Source: Tessaracoccus sp. OS52 (GTDB taxonomy: Bacteria; Actinomycetota; Actinomycetes; Propionibacteriales; Propionibacteriaceae). From it: a DNA stretch of 64,000 nt. The notes beneath the pieces were generated by a model that worked only from the letters and a program-made list of their open reading frames with translations, did no database searches and was not told the DNA's origin. Location: contig NZ_JAJEWM010000006.1 of the NCBI RefSeq assembly GCF_020687685.1, positions 1-64,000 on the forward strand, written 5' to 3'. This document shows, one piece after another, positions 1 through 8,959 of the stretch (within the stretch, counting starts at the first letter, position 1; the number at the start of each line of letters is the position of its first letter). Both the position numbers and the translations under genes were made by a program.

Positions 1-163
1 AGATGCCCTTCTTGAGCGGGTTATGCGGACCTTAGACAAGTCGCATTTTCCCAGGTCAGGAGGGCATTCTCACTCTCCCACGCCGCCCACCGGACACAGT
101 CGATCGGTGGATCGAGGCTAAGGGGCTCCCCGGAGAGCCTGTCTGATCCTCTGGGGGGCGGGA

Positions 164-1177
164 TCAATTGCGCGGTCGCAATGGCTCGCCGTCGCTCCAT
201 ACGTTGCCTTCCCAGACGTTGCCGGGTGCGGTCGCGTCGAAAGCCTCTATTGGTGCGTGAATCCCGCAACTGCCGTTCTCATCGCGCTCGAAGACGTTGT
301 TGATGAATCTGACCGCACTGGTCTGGTCGCTGAAAGGCTTGTCCCGCGTGGATCCCCCGAATGCGCAGAAAGAAGCGGTACCGCTGTGGAAGTAGTTGCC
401 CTCGATCAGGTTGTTCTTGATAGGACGGAAGTCGCCATATCCGGTGAGCGCAGCTGAACAGCCCGAGGCAGGCGGGATACGGGCCCCTTCGCAAATGATC
501 GTGTTGAAACGCACGGTGGTGTTCTCCCCCATCCGAATCCCGCTGAGGTGTGCTGCCCCGTCACGGTCTCCAGCCTGGCCATGGATCCAGGAGTGTTCAA
601 TTGTGCAGTCGATGCTGCAGTACACCGAGCGTCCACCACCGGTCACCTCGACCCGTTGGGCCGTGAAATGTCCATTTCCCAGTCCCGTGCCCATGCGGTC
701 TCCGACTATCACCTCACTATCGGAGATTGAGAAGGAGTAACCGGACTCAGTGTCTCGCAGCACGACACTGCCATGGATCCGGGAGTTCGATATCCGAACG
801 TCAGCCGCCCGGATGCGCAGGTCGCAGGCCACGACCTTTGAATCGATCACGGTGCCCGACCGCGTAATGGTGCAATCTCCAGTCCACGGTGTCAAGGACG
901 TGTGCTCGGGGACCCCAGTGTTGGTGGCGTTCGGCCATCCGCCAGAGGGCGGCCCAACCGGTCCAGGGGGATCCACCTGTACGGGTGCGGCCCCTTCTTC
1001 GCCAGCACGTTGGGGAGTGCTGACCTCCACGGGACCCGCTGGCGCCTGAACCGGCGCGAGTGATTCGGGTGCGCAGGCCCCAAACGTCATCATCAGGACA
1101 AGTCCTGTCATCAGCGCTGAACGGGTTGGGGCGGCCCGCGACCCCCAGCAACTTCCCCAGCGGCGGCTCTCAGCCAT
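164..1177 (-). CDS. Exported lipoprotein with parallel beta-helix domain (paralogue 1)
   Basis: A 337-residue exported protein. The N-terminus has arginines, a short hydrophobic stretch and a lipobox-like TFGAC with Cys35, so it is probably a lipoprotein. A proline-rich linker follows (about residues 40-78), then a domain from about residue 79 beginning GWPNATNTGVP. That domain aligns along its length with the C-termini of the proteins at 7090-8805 and 8960-10276: same opening, same YC...C and SGIRM motifs, same TGYGDF and NNVFE-type segments near the end. The short beta strands with Asn-rich turns fit a right-handed parallel beta-helix. An ATG at 1111 would remove the charged n-region, so the longer start is preferred. 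It is transcribed away from the rest of the polysaccharide locus. Enzymatic or glycan-binding activity is not shown. Confidence 0.85.
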   Translation of the reverse strand: MAESRRWGSCWGSRAAPTRSALMTGLVLMMTFGACAPESLAPVQAPAGPVEVSTPQRAGEEGAAPVQVDPPGPVGPPSGGWPNATNTGVPEHTSLTPWTGDCTITRSGTVIDSKVVACDLRIRAADVRISNSRIHGSVVLRDTESGYSFSISDSEVIVGDRMGTGLGNGHFTAQRVEVTGGGRSVYCSIDCTIEHSWIHGQAGDRDGAAHLSGIRMGENTTVRFNTIICEGARIPPASGCSAALTGYGDFRPIKNNLIEGNYFHSGTASFCAFGGSTRDKPFSDQTSAVRFINNVFERDENGSCGIHAPIEAFDATAPGNVWEGNVWSDGEPLRPRN

Positions 1178-1242
1178 GGACCCATGCTATCCCGCGGACT
1201 GGAACTGCGGCGGAAGGCGATAGGAGTCCCTAAGCTGCTGTC

Positions 1243-2205
1243 GTGAGCTCCCTGCCGGACGTCGACGTCTCCGTAGTGATCGTGAACTGGAACACCCGGC
1301 AGTACCTGGTGGACGCCATCGACTCGCTGATTGCCGCCACCAAGCGCACCGCAATCGAGATCATCGTCGTCGACAACGCCTCCACCGACGGCTCGCAGGC
1401 CGCACTGCGAGAGCGCCATCCGCACGTAACATTGATCGAGAACCACGACAACCTCGGATTCGCCAAGGCGAACAACATCGGATTCGCAGCCGCGAGAGGC
1501 AGGGCGGTCTGCCTGGTGAATACTGACGTCATCGCGCTCGACGGAGTCATCGACGAACTGTGGGCCTATCTCCTCAAGCACCCGACAGTCGCGCTCGTCG
1601 GACCCCGGACCTACGATCGCGACATGGCGATCCGCAAGAACTGCCGCCGGTTCCCGAACCTGTGCAACGCCGTGGGCGACCACCTGTGGCTGAGGGAGAC
1701 GGGTTTGGTGCCGGGCCGTTCGCTGCCATTGTCCACCTACAACCACACACATCCCGCCGAAGTCCTCTCCGGTTGCTTCCTCATGGTGCGCAAGGAGGCT
1801 CTGGACCAGGTCGGAGGCCTGGACGAGGACTTCTTCTTCTATGGGGAAGACACCGATTGGGGCAAGCGGTTCAACGACGCCGGCTGGGGCTGCGTGTTCC
1901 ACCCAGCCGCGGAGGCGATTCACTTCGGGGGAGGAAGCACAAAGGCGTTCCCGGTGAAGTACTACCTCATCATGGAGAAGTCCGACCTGCTCTACTGGCA
2001 CAAGCACCACCCCAAGTGGGCACAGACGATCTACATCGGCATCCGGCTGGCCCACAACATGATTTCAGTCACCGGTTGGGGGGCGCTCTGGCTCACGCGG
2101 CCCACCCGGAGAGAACAGGCGGGTCTCAAGGTTCGCGGCAATGCGATCAACACCGTGTGGTTGTTGACGCGTCGCAGTCTGGTCACTACGCCTGGCTGGG
2201 ATTAG
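1243..2205 (+). CDS. Glycosyltransferase family 2
   Basis: A 320-residue GT2 enzyme that would transfer a sugar from a nucleotide-activated donor to a growing lipid-linked glycan at the inner face of the membrane. The GT-A signature starts VSVVIVNWNT near residue 10. An NTD segment near residue 96 is in the place of the metal-binding DxD. An acidic GEDTDW motif around residue 205 fits the catalytic region of rhamnosyltransferase-like GT2 proteins. There is no clear membrane anchor. Translation starts at GTG 1243; an ATG is not available nearby. It is divergent from the beta-helix lipoprotein at 164-1177 and converges on the GNAT gene, two bases away. Donor and acceptor cannot be read from the sequence. 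Confidence 0.9.
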   Translation: MSSLPDVDVSVVIVNWNTRQYLVDAIDSLIAATKRTAIEIIVVDNASTDGSQAALRERHPHVTLIENHDNLGFAKANNIGFAAARGRAVCLVNTDVIALDGVIDELWAYLLKHPTVALVGPRTYDRDMAIRKNCRRFPNLCNAVGDHLWLRETGLVPGRSLPLSTYNHTHPAEVLSGCFLMVRKEALDQVGGLDEDFFFYGEDTDWGKRFNDAGWGCVFHPAAEAIHFGGGSTKAFPVKYYLIMEKSDLLYWHKHHPKWAQTIYIGIRLAHNMISVTGWGALWLTRPTRREQAGLKVRGNAINTVWLLTRRSLVTTPGWD

Positions 2206-2207
2206 GG

Positions 2208-3308
2208 CTAGACGTCGTTACCGTCTCCCTGCGTGAGCAACCACGAATCAGGATCAGCGAGCAGCGGGTCGGTGAGCCCGGGGCTGGTGAGGAACTTCAC
2301 ATCGGTACGGTTGAACCGCAGCCCCGCCCGACGCATCCTCGCATCGAGTGCCGTCCCAAACACCGACCATGCCTGCACCAACGCGTGCCCCCGAGCGCGC
2401 GAGTGCTCCGCCGCGGCACTGATCAGGGTCCCGAATGTGGCCTCGTCGTCGGCCTCACAAACGAAGTCGACGATCTCCCCCACGGGGACACCACGGCGCA
2501 GCGTCTCCGCGAGGACCAATATGCCGGCGAGTCTTCCGTTCTGGCGAAGGCCGAGGATGGTGTAGTCGCCCGGGTTCGCGATGTATCTCCAGTTGAGATA
2601 TTCGGCGTTACGCACGATCGCGACGGGGTAGCCACCCGAGACGGAGTCCCAGAGCTCGTCGGCCTCCTTGCCGAACGTCTGCAGTTCCTCCAAGTGCCAT
2701 CCTTCAGGTAGCCGGGGCGGACGCCTCGGCAGCAATCGTCGAACAGCGTCTACGAGCTCACCCAGAACACGTGCGGGGCCGGTGGGCCGTATCATGGCGG
2801 CGAGGACGGGCGCGAACCGGAGGACGCGAGCCCGGTAGACGACGCGGAGGTCCTCCCGGTAGCCCCAGCGCACGGTGAAGATGGGGTAGGAATTGACCGA
2901 CGGCGTCACGTACCAGCCGGACATACCAGCGGCCAGCGCGCCCTCGAAGGCAGCGCACGTGCAGCGCTTGATGAGGCCCTTGCCCTGGAAAGCGGGATCC
3001 GTGAACATGTCCATGGTCTTGCCGATGGTCACCCGCTCGCCTCCCACCTGGAAGATCTTCGGCGCAACGGCGAAAGAAGCAATCACACGGTCGCCGAGGC
3101 GCGCTGATTGGACTACCGCCCGGCCAGCCGGGTTCTTCAGGTACATCCAGCGGTAGTAGTCGGGACTCTTGTCACGCAACCTCAGCCCGCGGTCGTCGCT
3201 CATCCGCGTGATCAGGTCCGAAATTCCCTCCAGATCCCCCTCTTCAAGGGGTCCGAAAGAGAACGCATCAATATCTGGCCGAACATACTCTTGGGACACT
3301 GCAGACAC
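2208..3308 (-). CDS. GNAT-family acyltransferase
   Basis: A 366-residue protein with a GNAT core in the first half. The acyl-CoA pyrophosphate loop is seen as FQGKGLIKR near residue 110, followed by a GWYVTPS...FTVRWGY segment typical of the last strands of the fold. The second half (about residues 190-366) looks like a second degenerate GNAT-like domain containing ILGLRQNGRLAGILVLAE. Proteins of this layout are found in polysaccharide loci and are thought to acylate an amino sugar or amino-acid substituent. The start is GTG 3308; GTG 3299 is an alternative. It is divergent from the asparagine-synthase-like gene, with 54 bp between the starts. Substrate unknown. Confidence 0.8.
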   Translation of the reverse strand: MSAVSQEYVRPDIDAFSFGPLEEGDLEGISDLITRMSDDRGLRLRDKSPDYYRWMYLKNPAGRAVVQSARLGDRVIASFAVAPKIFQVGGERVTIGKTMDMFTDPAFQGKGLIKRCTCAAFEGALAAGMSGWYVTPSVNSYPIFTVRWGYREDLRVVYRARVLRFAPVLAAMIRPTGPARVLGELVDAVRRLLPRRPPRLPEGWHLEELQTFGKEADELWDSVSGGYPVAIVRNAEYLNWRYIANPGDYTILGLRQNGRLAGILVLAETLRRGVPVGEIVDFVCEADDEATFGTLISAAAEHSRARGHALVQAWSVFGTALDARMRRAGLRFNRTDVKFLTSPGLTDPLLADPDSWLLTQGDGNDV

Positions 3309-3362
3309 CCCCTAGCGCGATCCCTATAGTAGGGGCCACGAGCACACCCGGGGGGAGGGAAT

Positions 3363-5117
3363 GTGTTGAGTAACCATGTGGCCGGGATGGTAGCGATCGT
3401 GCCGGGTCGCAGCGGCGTGCCCGCGCGCATCAGGGACATCCTGGAAACCCGATGCGACCGTCCCACCGTAGACCTCGCGGGCGTCCTCTTGGGCACCTGG
3501 GGGCTAGGCCGGGCCAAGCCAACTCCCGATTCGCCTCTCCTGCTAACGACGACCAACCGGTCCTCCCGCGGCCGAGAGGATCCGGCGGTGATCGCACATT
3601 GGTTGGCCGACGGTGACCTGAGCATGCTGGCGCGGATGTTGCCTCCCTTCGGCGCTCTCGGTCTCACGCCAGGGGGACTGCGGCTCACGACCGACGACAT
3701 GGCATTCCGTCCCATCTTTCGGGCCGACGGCGATGGCTGGAGCGCGGTGTCGACGTCGGCGCTGTTGCTGTCGCAGATGCTGGGCCGGGGACTGGACGAA
3801 CAGGGCCTCCTGCTGCAGAGTCAGTTGGGTTGGCAGCTTGGCAAGCTCACCCTTTTCGAGGGTGTCACGGCGCTGGGGCCAGGCGAGTCGCTGGTGCTGA
3901 GCGCGGATGGGATCCGGCTGGAAACCATCCCTGGACCGGATCACGCACCCGCATCGATCGCGCTGGCCGAGGGGGTGGCGGTAGCCGCCCACGCACTACG
4001 CGAAATGGTGGCCATTTATCTGGACGATACCGACGACCCGACCCTACAGCTCACGGGAGGTCAGGACTCCAGGATCGTACTCAGCTGCATCCCTCGCTCC
4101 CGTCGCCGAGGCCTTCGGGTCATGACCCTTGACGTCCCTGGGACCCATGACGCCCGGATCGCTGGCGAACTGGCAGCGCGTTATGGCATGCGCCATGCGT
4201 CGCACTCTCCACGTGGGATGTTGGAACTCTCGCCCCTTGACTGGTTCCAGCGGGTCGTGGCCACCGCGCGAGCGAACGAAGCCATGGCTGACCCTATAGC
4301 CCGAGCGGTGACCGGCTACGCAGAGGACATCTTCTTCGAGCAGGGGGAGCGCCTCTCAGGTCTGGGGGGCGAGGTGGCCCGGGGCTTCTACTACTTCGGC
4401 CGCGTCAGCCCACAACCGATCACGCGCCGGCGCACCGAACGGCTCGCAAAGTGGCGGATGCTGGCCAATGAGGCGGTTGAACCCCGAGCATTGGCACCGC
4501 ATTACCGTCACCGAGCTTTGGAGACCTCGATCGACCTCATCCACTCTTGCCTCCTGGAGACCGGCCGGGAGTGGTTCTCGGCGACCGACGCGCTCTACCT
4601 ACACCGAATGAGGCGCTGGGCGGGTCTGGGAGAGAGCGCAGTCTCATTCCAACGCAGTATCACGAATCCGATGTTGGACCACCGCTTCATCGAGGTGGCC
4701 GGTCGGTTGTCCCCACGCTCCAAACAGGATTCCGTCTTCCTGGCCCAGCTCCAGGTGACGCTGGATGAGGAACTTTCCTCACTCCCGCTCGATGACCGCC
4801 CTCCGCCTCGGGCCTATGCAGCACCGGCAGCTCTGAACCTCGTGCGGATCAGGGCTGCGCGTCTGGAGAAACTGGCCCGCAAGGCAAGGCAGCGACTGCT
4901 GAGAGCACACCGTCCTCCTGCCGGGGGTGCCATAGTCGCGGCGAAGTTGGCCGCGCACTTGCGCGCAGACCCACACACCCTCGACCCGGTTCGTGAGACC
5001 GGGGTTTTCGATGAGAGGTGGCTCGACGATGTGGTGCGGGGTGAGGTCCAGCCAACGCCAGGCTCGCTCGCGTTGCTGATGAACGTGCTCGTCGCCACTG
5101 TTGCCAGAACCGAGTAG
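3363..5117 (+). CDS. Asparagine-synthase-like ATP pyrophosphatase, no glutaminase cysteine
   Basis: A 584-residue protein of the asparagine synthase superfamily. The PP-loop that binds ATP is seen as LTGGQDSR near residues 230-237, and DVPGTHDARIAGELAARYG fits the following adenylation-site helix. The first 190 residues resemble the class II glutaminase fold, with a segment like the family's DRLGxRPLY, but the N-terminal catalytic cysteine of AsnB is absent, so glutamine hydrolysis is unlikely. Expected chemistry is ATP-dependent activation of a carboxylate and capture by an amine. In polysaccharide loci this could amidate a uronic acid or attach an amino acid; that is inference. The GTG start at 3363 follows a GGAGGGA Shine-Dalgarno site. 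It is followed 14 bp later by the FrhB-like gene and probably shares its transcript. Confidence 0.85.
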   Translation: MLSNHVAGMVAIVPGRSGVPARIRDILETRCDRPTVDLAGVLLGTWGLGRAKPTPDSPLLLTTTNRSSRGREDPAVIAHWLADGDLSMLARMLPPFGALGLTPGGLRLTTDDMAFRPIFRADGDGWSAVSTSALLLSQMLGRGLDEQGLLLQSQLGWQLGKLTLFEGVTALGPGESLVLSADGIRLETIPGPDHAPASIALAEGVAVAAHALREMVAIYLDDTDDPTLQLTGGQDSRIVLSCIPRSRRRGLRVMTLDVPGTHDARIAGELAARYGMRHASHSPRGMLELSPLDWFQRVVATARANEAMADPIARAVTGYAEDIFFEQGERLSGLGGEVARGFYYFGRVSPQPITRRRTERLAKWRMLANEAVEPRALAPHYRHRALETSIDLIHSCLLETGREWFSATDALYLHRMRRWAGLGESAVSFQRSITNPMLDHRFIEVAGRLSPRSKQDSVFLAQLQVTLDEELSSLPLDDRPPPRAYAAPAALNLVRIRAARLEKLARKARQRLLRAHRPPAGGAIVAAKLAAHLRADPHTLDPVRETGVFDERWLDDVVRGEVQPTPGSLALLMNVLVATVARTE

Positions 5118-5131
5118 GAGCCGTAAGAAGA

Positions 5132-6352
5132 ATGCACAGGATCGATACGGTCATAGAACGCCGGCTCTGCTCCGGATGCGGCGCCTGCGCCTACGTCGGC
5201 GCGAACCACGGTGTGGAGATGGTGGACTTCCCCAACGTGGGTAAACGGCCAGTGGGTGTCAAGCAATTGCCTCTGTTCGTAAAGGACCAGATCGCGGACG
5301 CCTGTCCCGGGTCGCAGGTCAGGGCCGCGGACTGGGGCAAACACAAGCCAGACCGCGATGAGGTCCTCGTCGGTCCCGCGGCGAGGATCTGGGAAGGCTG
5401 GGCGACTGACAAGGAGATCCGCTGGGCTGGCTCCTCCGGGGGGGTGGTCACGGCACTGGCCGCATATGCGCTGGAGAAGCTGGACATGTCCCTGGTCGTA
5501 CACACTGGAATGGACCCGGAGCAACCTTGGCGAAACCGAACGGTCATCACCACGGACCGCGCAGGGCTGCTTTCGAATGCTAGTTCCCGCTACACGACCT
5601 CATCGCCTGTGGAGGCGCTGCGCACCATCGAGGAGAGCGAGCGGCCGTGCGTGTTCATCGGGAAGCCATGTGACGTCGCGGCCGTCGCACGACTTCGTCT
5701 GACCCGCCCACAACTGGACCGCAACTTGGGGCTGGTGCTGAGCTTCTTCTGCGCCGGCACCCCCGCTTCCGAGGGCAGCCGGAAGCTCGCGGCCGAGCTG
5801 GGGTTCGAGAACTCCGACGAGCTGAGCGAATTGCGCTACCGCGGCCGGGGCTGGCCGGGCGACTTCCGGGTGACTGATGGACGAAGCGAGGCGCGCATCA
5901 CCTACGACGAGTCGTGGGGTCGGCTCGCCACCAAGCAGCGCCAGCTACGTTGTCACCTCTGCCCGGACGGACTCGGTGAACTGGCCGACGTTACAGGCGG
6001 TGACGCTTGGCACCGGCGAGCCGAGGGGACCGAGGGGATCTCACTCATCCTCGCCCGCACCGAACGTGGCCGCCAGATCGTGGAGAGCGCACTTCGTGAT
6101 GGCTACCTCGAGGCCACCGTCAGTGACCACGCTCGGGTGGTCGCTGCCCAGGGTCTCGTACGTCGGCGCCGACTACTGGCCTCGCGTCTGCTGGCCCTAC
6201 GAACCCTCGCCCTGCCAACACCGAGATTCGTGGGCTTCCGTCTGGGCGCCGCAGCGGCGCAGGTCGGCCTGAGGGACCTCTTGAAGGAGTACGTAGGGAT
6301 GATCAGGCGGGCGATCACGCGAGGTTACTTCAAGCCCGAGCCGCGGGAGTGA
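5132..6352 (+). CDS. FrhB/FdhB-family iron-sulfur oxidoreductase
   Basis: A 406-residue protein of the coenzyme F420 hydrogenase/dehydrogenase beta subunit family. The N-terminus has a CxxCxxC ferredoxin-like motif (Cys13, Cys16, Cys19). The middle has GSSGGVVTAL and FIGKPCDVAA segments typical of the family. A further RCHLCPDG and a VTGGDAW motif near residue 280 complete the pattern. Such proteins occur both in F420 metabolism and in exopolysaccharide loci near pyruvyltransferases, where their redox substrate is unknown. Here the neighbours are the asparagine-synthase-like gene 14 bp upstream and an acyltransferase 13 bp downstream, so a cell-envelope glycan role is more likely than energy metabolism. 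Confidence 0.88.
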   Translation: MHRIDTVIERRLCSGCGACAYVGANHGVEMVDFPNVGKRPVGVKQLPLFVKDQIADACPGSQVRAADWGKHKPDRDEVLVGPAARIWEGWATDKEIRWAGSSGGVVTALAAYALEKLDMSLVVHTGMDPEQPWRNRTVITTDRAGLLSNASSRYTTSSPVEALRTIEESERPCVFIGKPCDVAAVARLRLTRPQLDRNLGLVLSFFCAGTPASEGSRKLAAELGFENSDELSELRYRGRGWPGDFRVTDGRSEARITYDESWGRLATKQRQLRCHLCPDGLGELADVTGGDAWHRRAEGTEGISLILARTERGRQIVESALRDGYLEATVSDHARVVAAQGLVRRRRLLASRLLALRTLALPTPRFVGFRLGAAAAQVGLRDLLKEYVGMIRRAITRGYFKPEPRE

Positions 6353-6365
6353 AACAGGAGGACTG

Positions 6366-6998
6366 ATGCGGACCAAGCTCTCGAAACTGCTGATCTGGCT
6401 GTATGGCAGAGGCTCCATGGGGCGTCTGGTGACGCGACGAGCACTCAACCGCCTCGAAGGGGGCGAGATCCACTCCGAAACGCTGCGCGAGATCTTCAAG
6501 CAGTACCACGGTGTGACCATAGGGATGTACACCCACGGGGGATGCTTCGAACCGCACAACTTCGGCCGCAACACCAGCGTCGGACGCTACTCATCCATAG
6601 CGCGCAGCGCGTTCGCAGCCACCTTGGACCACCCCACCCACTTCAAGGGCATGCACGGGTTCTTCTTCAACTCGAACCTTGGCTACACCGACCACGTCCG
6701 CGACTACGCCCGCCTGACAATCGGCAACGACGTCTGGCTGGGGCACAACGCGGTGATCGGATCCAACGTCCACAACATCGGCGACGGTGCCGTCATCGGG
6801 GCGGGCGCTGTCGTGTTCAAGGACGTTCCTCCATACGCGATCGTGGTGGGCAACCCCGGCCGTGTGGTTCGGTACCGGTTCTCCCCAGCCACGATCGAGC
6901 GGCTGCTTGCCGAACGCTGGTGGGAACGCGACATCGAGGAGATCGCACCGCACATCTCCCAGTTCGACCGTCCGCTGCAGGAGGAACCCGATTCCTGA
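6366..6998 (+). CDS. Left-handed beta-helix O-acyltransferase (CatB/maa-like)
   Basis: A 210-residue hexapeptide-repeat acyltransferase. The C-terminal half carries the repeats: IGNDVWLGHNAVIGSNVHNIGDGAVIGAGAVVFKDV in outline, followed by YAIVVGNPGRVVRYRF, the standard ending of the family. A histidine in LDHPTHF around residue 89 matches the catalytic His position of CatB-like acetyltransferases. It probably O-acetylates a sugar of the surface glycan using acetyl-CoA in the cytoplasm. An AGGAGG site precedes the ATG. It is the last gene of the 3363-6998 cassette; an AT-richer gap then leads to the beta-helix genes. Confidence 0.88.
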   Translation: MRTKLSKLLIWLYGRGSMGRLVTRRALNRLEGGEIHSETLREIFKQYHGVTIGMYTHGGCFEPHNFGRNTSVGRYSSIARSAFAATLDHPTHFKGMHGFFFNSNLGYTDHVRDYARLTIGNDVWLGHNAVIGSNVHNIGDGAVIGAGAVVFKDVPPYAIVVGNPGRVVRYRFSPATIERLLAERWWERDIEEIAPHISQFDRPLQEEPDS

Positions 6999-7089
6999 GA
7001 AGACACAGGTCTAACCGACCCCGACTTTGAACTTGCCTGAGGGATAACTTAAGGTTTCTAAGGAATTCCCCCACAGGCAAGGAGCCTAA

Positions 7090-8805
7090 GTGATACACAT
7101 ACGACCGGTGCGGCGAATACGCACCGAGCCCCAGTCGTCCCAACAGATGCGACGCATATTTGCCGCGCTGGCAGCGTCCCTGACTCTCCTCGTCGGTTTG
7201 ATCACCGTCCCGACCACCGTCGCCAACGCGACCCCTTCCAGCGGCGAAGGCCTCTTCAGCGATTCGCTGGAACCGCGGGTCCCCGCCACCACGGACACCA
7301 GGTCGATCAACCTCGGCATGAAGTTCAGCAGCGACCGCACCGGAAGCATCGCGGCTGTCCAGTTCTATCGCAGCGCCCAGCAGGAGAGGGCTTACGAAGC
7401 CTCGATCTGGGAACTGGACGGCAAGCTGTTGGCCACCACAACCTTCCCCGCCTCATCCACCGCCGGCTGGCAGACCGCCCCGCTGGCGAAGCCGGTGAAC
7501 CTCAACAAGGGCCGCTGGTACGTTGTCTCGTACCTCGCTTCAGACGGTCAGTTCGCCTCCTCCGACGGTGTGTTCAACTCGGACTGGGGCAATGGTCCAC
7601 TGAATGCGCGCAAGTGGGGCGGCAGCTACACCCGCGCGGCCACGAGCGTGCTTCCTGCGACCTCTGGCCGGGGCACAAGTTACATGCTTGACGTGGTCTT
7701 CGTGGATCGCGACACCGTATGGACCCCGCAACCTGCGCCAAGCCAGACGGCGACAGCCGCACCGACGCAGACCGCGACCCCGACCCCGGAGCCAACGCAG
7801 ACCGCGACCCCGACCCCGGAGCCAACGCAGACCGCGACCCCGACCCCGGAGCCCACACAGACCGCGACCCCGACCCCGGAGCCCACACAGACCCCGACCC
7901 CGACCCCGGAGCCCACACAGACCCCGACCCCGACCCCGGAGCCCACACAGACCCCGACCCCGGAGCCCACAACCCCCGATGCTGCCCCGGCACCTTCCCA
8001 GAATGGCGAATGGCCCAACGAGAGCAACACCGGAGTCCCGGATGGCGTCACGCTGACGCCGTACACCGGCCCGCTCACCATCACCACCGACAACACCGTG
8101 ATCAGGAACGCCTTGGTGGAAGGAACCTTGAGAATTCAGGCTTCCAACGTCCAGATCGTCAACAGCCGCATCAACGGTGGCGTCGACCTGCGATCTCCGA
8201 AGACGAACGACTACTCCTTCACCATCACCGACAGTTCGATCCACATCGGTGACAACCTCAACACGGGTCTGATGCGCGGCAACTTCCACGCCAACCGCGT
8301 GGACATCACCGGTGGGCGCCGTTCGGTCTACTGCGAGTACAACTGCACCGTCGAGAACTCCTGGGTCCACGACCAAGGCGGAGACCCCGGCGGCGATGCG
8401 CACTTCTCCGGAATCCGCATGGAGCAGAACGGCGTCTTCCGCCACAACACCATCACCTGTGAGGCTCTTCGCGGCCAAGGAACCGGCTGCTCGGCAGGTC
8501 TGACGGGGTACGGTGACTTTGCTCCCGTGCAGAACAACCTCGTTGAGGGCAACATCTTCCTCCGGGGCGGCGGAGGCGGCTCAACCGTCTGCGCCTACGG
8601 CGGATCCTCCGGCGACGACGGCAGCAAGCCCTACGGCCATCTGGCGCAAGACATCCGCTTCGTCGACAACGTGTTCGTCAGAGGTGAGACGGGTGTCTGT
8701 GGAAACCTCGGTTCCATCAAGTCCTTCGACCCCGACCGCCCCGGCAACGTCTGGTCCGGCAACACCTGGGACGACGGCACCACAATCAGCTACACCGGGC
8801 GCTGA
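7090..8805 (+). CDS. Secreted DUF4082 / PT-repeat / beta-helix protein (paralogue 2)
   Basis: A 571-residue exported protein. A signal peptide ends near residue 47 (ANA). Residues about 55-205 match the DUF4082 beta-sandwich, with LGMKFSSDRTGSI, AVQFYR and SYMLDVVFV, a domain usually attached to extracellular carbohydrate-active proteins. A Pro/Thr/Glu/Gln linker of ten-residue repeats runs from about residue 228 to 294. Residues 306-571 are the beta-helix domain shared with 164-1177 and 8960-10276. The GTG start at 7090 has AAGGAG six bases upstream; the ATG at 7147 would also leave a signal peptide. The gene is followed by a strong hairpin, so it is probably transcribed separately from the next paralogue. 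Function unknown; a glycan-binding or lyase role is an inference from fold and locus. Confidence 0.88.
   Translation: MIHIRPVRRIRTEPQSSQQMRRIFAALAASLTLLVGLITVPTTVANATPSSGEGLFSDSLEPRVPATTDTRSINLGMKFSSDRTGSIAAVQFYRSAQQERAYEASIWELDGKLLATTTFPASSTAGWQTAPLAKPVNLNKGRWYVVSYLASDGQFASSDGVFNSDWGNGPLNARKWGGSYTRAATSVLPATSGRGTSYMLDVVFVDRDTVWTPQPAPSQTATAAPTQTATPTPEPTQTATPTPEPTQTATPTPEPTQTATPTPEPTQTPTPTPEPTQTPTPTPEPTQTPTPEPTTPDAAPAPSQNGEWPNESNTGVPDGVTLTPYTGPLTITTDNTVIRNALVEGTLRIQASNVQIVNSRINGGVDLRSPKTNDYSFTITDSSIHIGDNLNTGLMRGNFHANRVDITGGRRSVYCEYNCTVENSWVHDQGGDPGGDAHFSGIRMEQNGVFRHNTITCEALRGQGTGCSAGLTGYGDFAPVQNNLVEGNIFLRGGGGGSTVCAYGGSSGDDGSKPYGHLAQDIRFVDNVFVRGETGVCGNLGSIKSFDPDRPGNVWSGNTWDDGTTISYTGR
7771..7974 (+). 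repeat. Tandem 30-bp repeat in coding sequence
   Basis: Six consecutive 30-bp units start at 7771, 7801, 7831, 7861, 7891 and 7921, followed by a shortened 24-base unit. Each full unit encodes PTPEPTQ[T]AT or PTPEPTQTPT in frame. The units fall into three near-identical pairs: units 1-2 end CCAACGCAG, units 3-4 end CCCACACAG after ACCGCG, and units 5-6 start ACCCCG. This looks like stepwise duplication and makes the linker length prone to change by slippage. Confidence 0.97.
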
Positions 8806-8828
8806 GCTGGCGGCACCGCCCAGCCCTG

Positions 8829-8863
8829 GGAGTTACCCAGCAGCTCCGCTGCTGGGTAACTCC
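8829..8863 (+). terminator. Perfect 16-bp hairpin after the DUF4082/beta-helix gene
   Basis: Bases 8829-8844 are the exact reverse complement of 8848-8863, leaving a three-base TCC loop. It starts 24 bp after the stop codon at 8805. No T-tract follows, which is common for actinobacterial terminators. Confidence 0.75.
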
Positions 8864-8959
8864 ACCCCGCTTGGTGGTCTGACCCGATCACCTCTTAAGC
8901 TCAGCATGAGCAATATTTCAATGTCCCTAACGTATCCCCCGACGTGAGGTCAAATCCAA

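Noticed and set aside
123-140. Terminator after the first beta-helix gene
   Set aside because: The inverted repeat GGGGAGCC/GGCTCTCC region is short, imperfect and without a loop; not enough to call.
1111-2055. Long open frame on the minus strand (314 codons)
   Set aside because: It is antisense to the GT2 gene, has no recognisable motif and its composition is that of a high-G+C shadow frame.
3321-3332. TATAGT -10 element between divergent genes at 3308 and 3363
   Set aside because: No matching -35 at the right spacing, and the site is nearly symmetric, so direction cannot be assigned.
7771-7974. Possible CRISPR array from 30-bp repeats
   Set aside because: The units are directly adjacent with no spacers and are in frame within a secreted protein gene.
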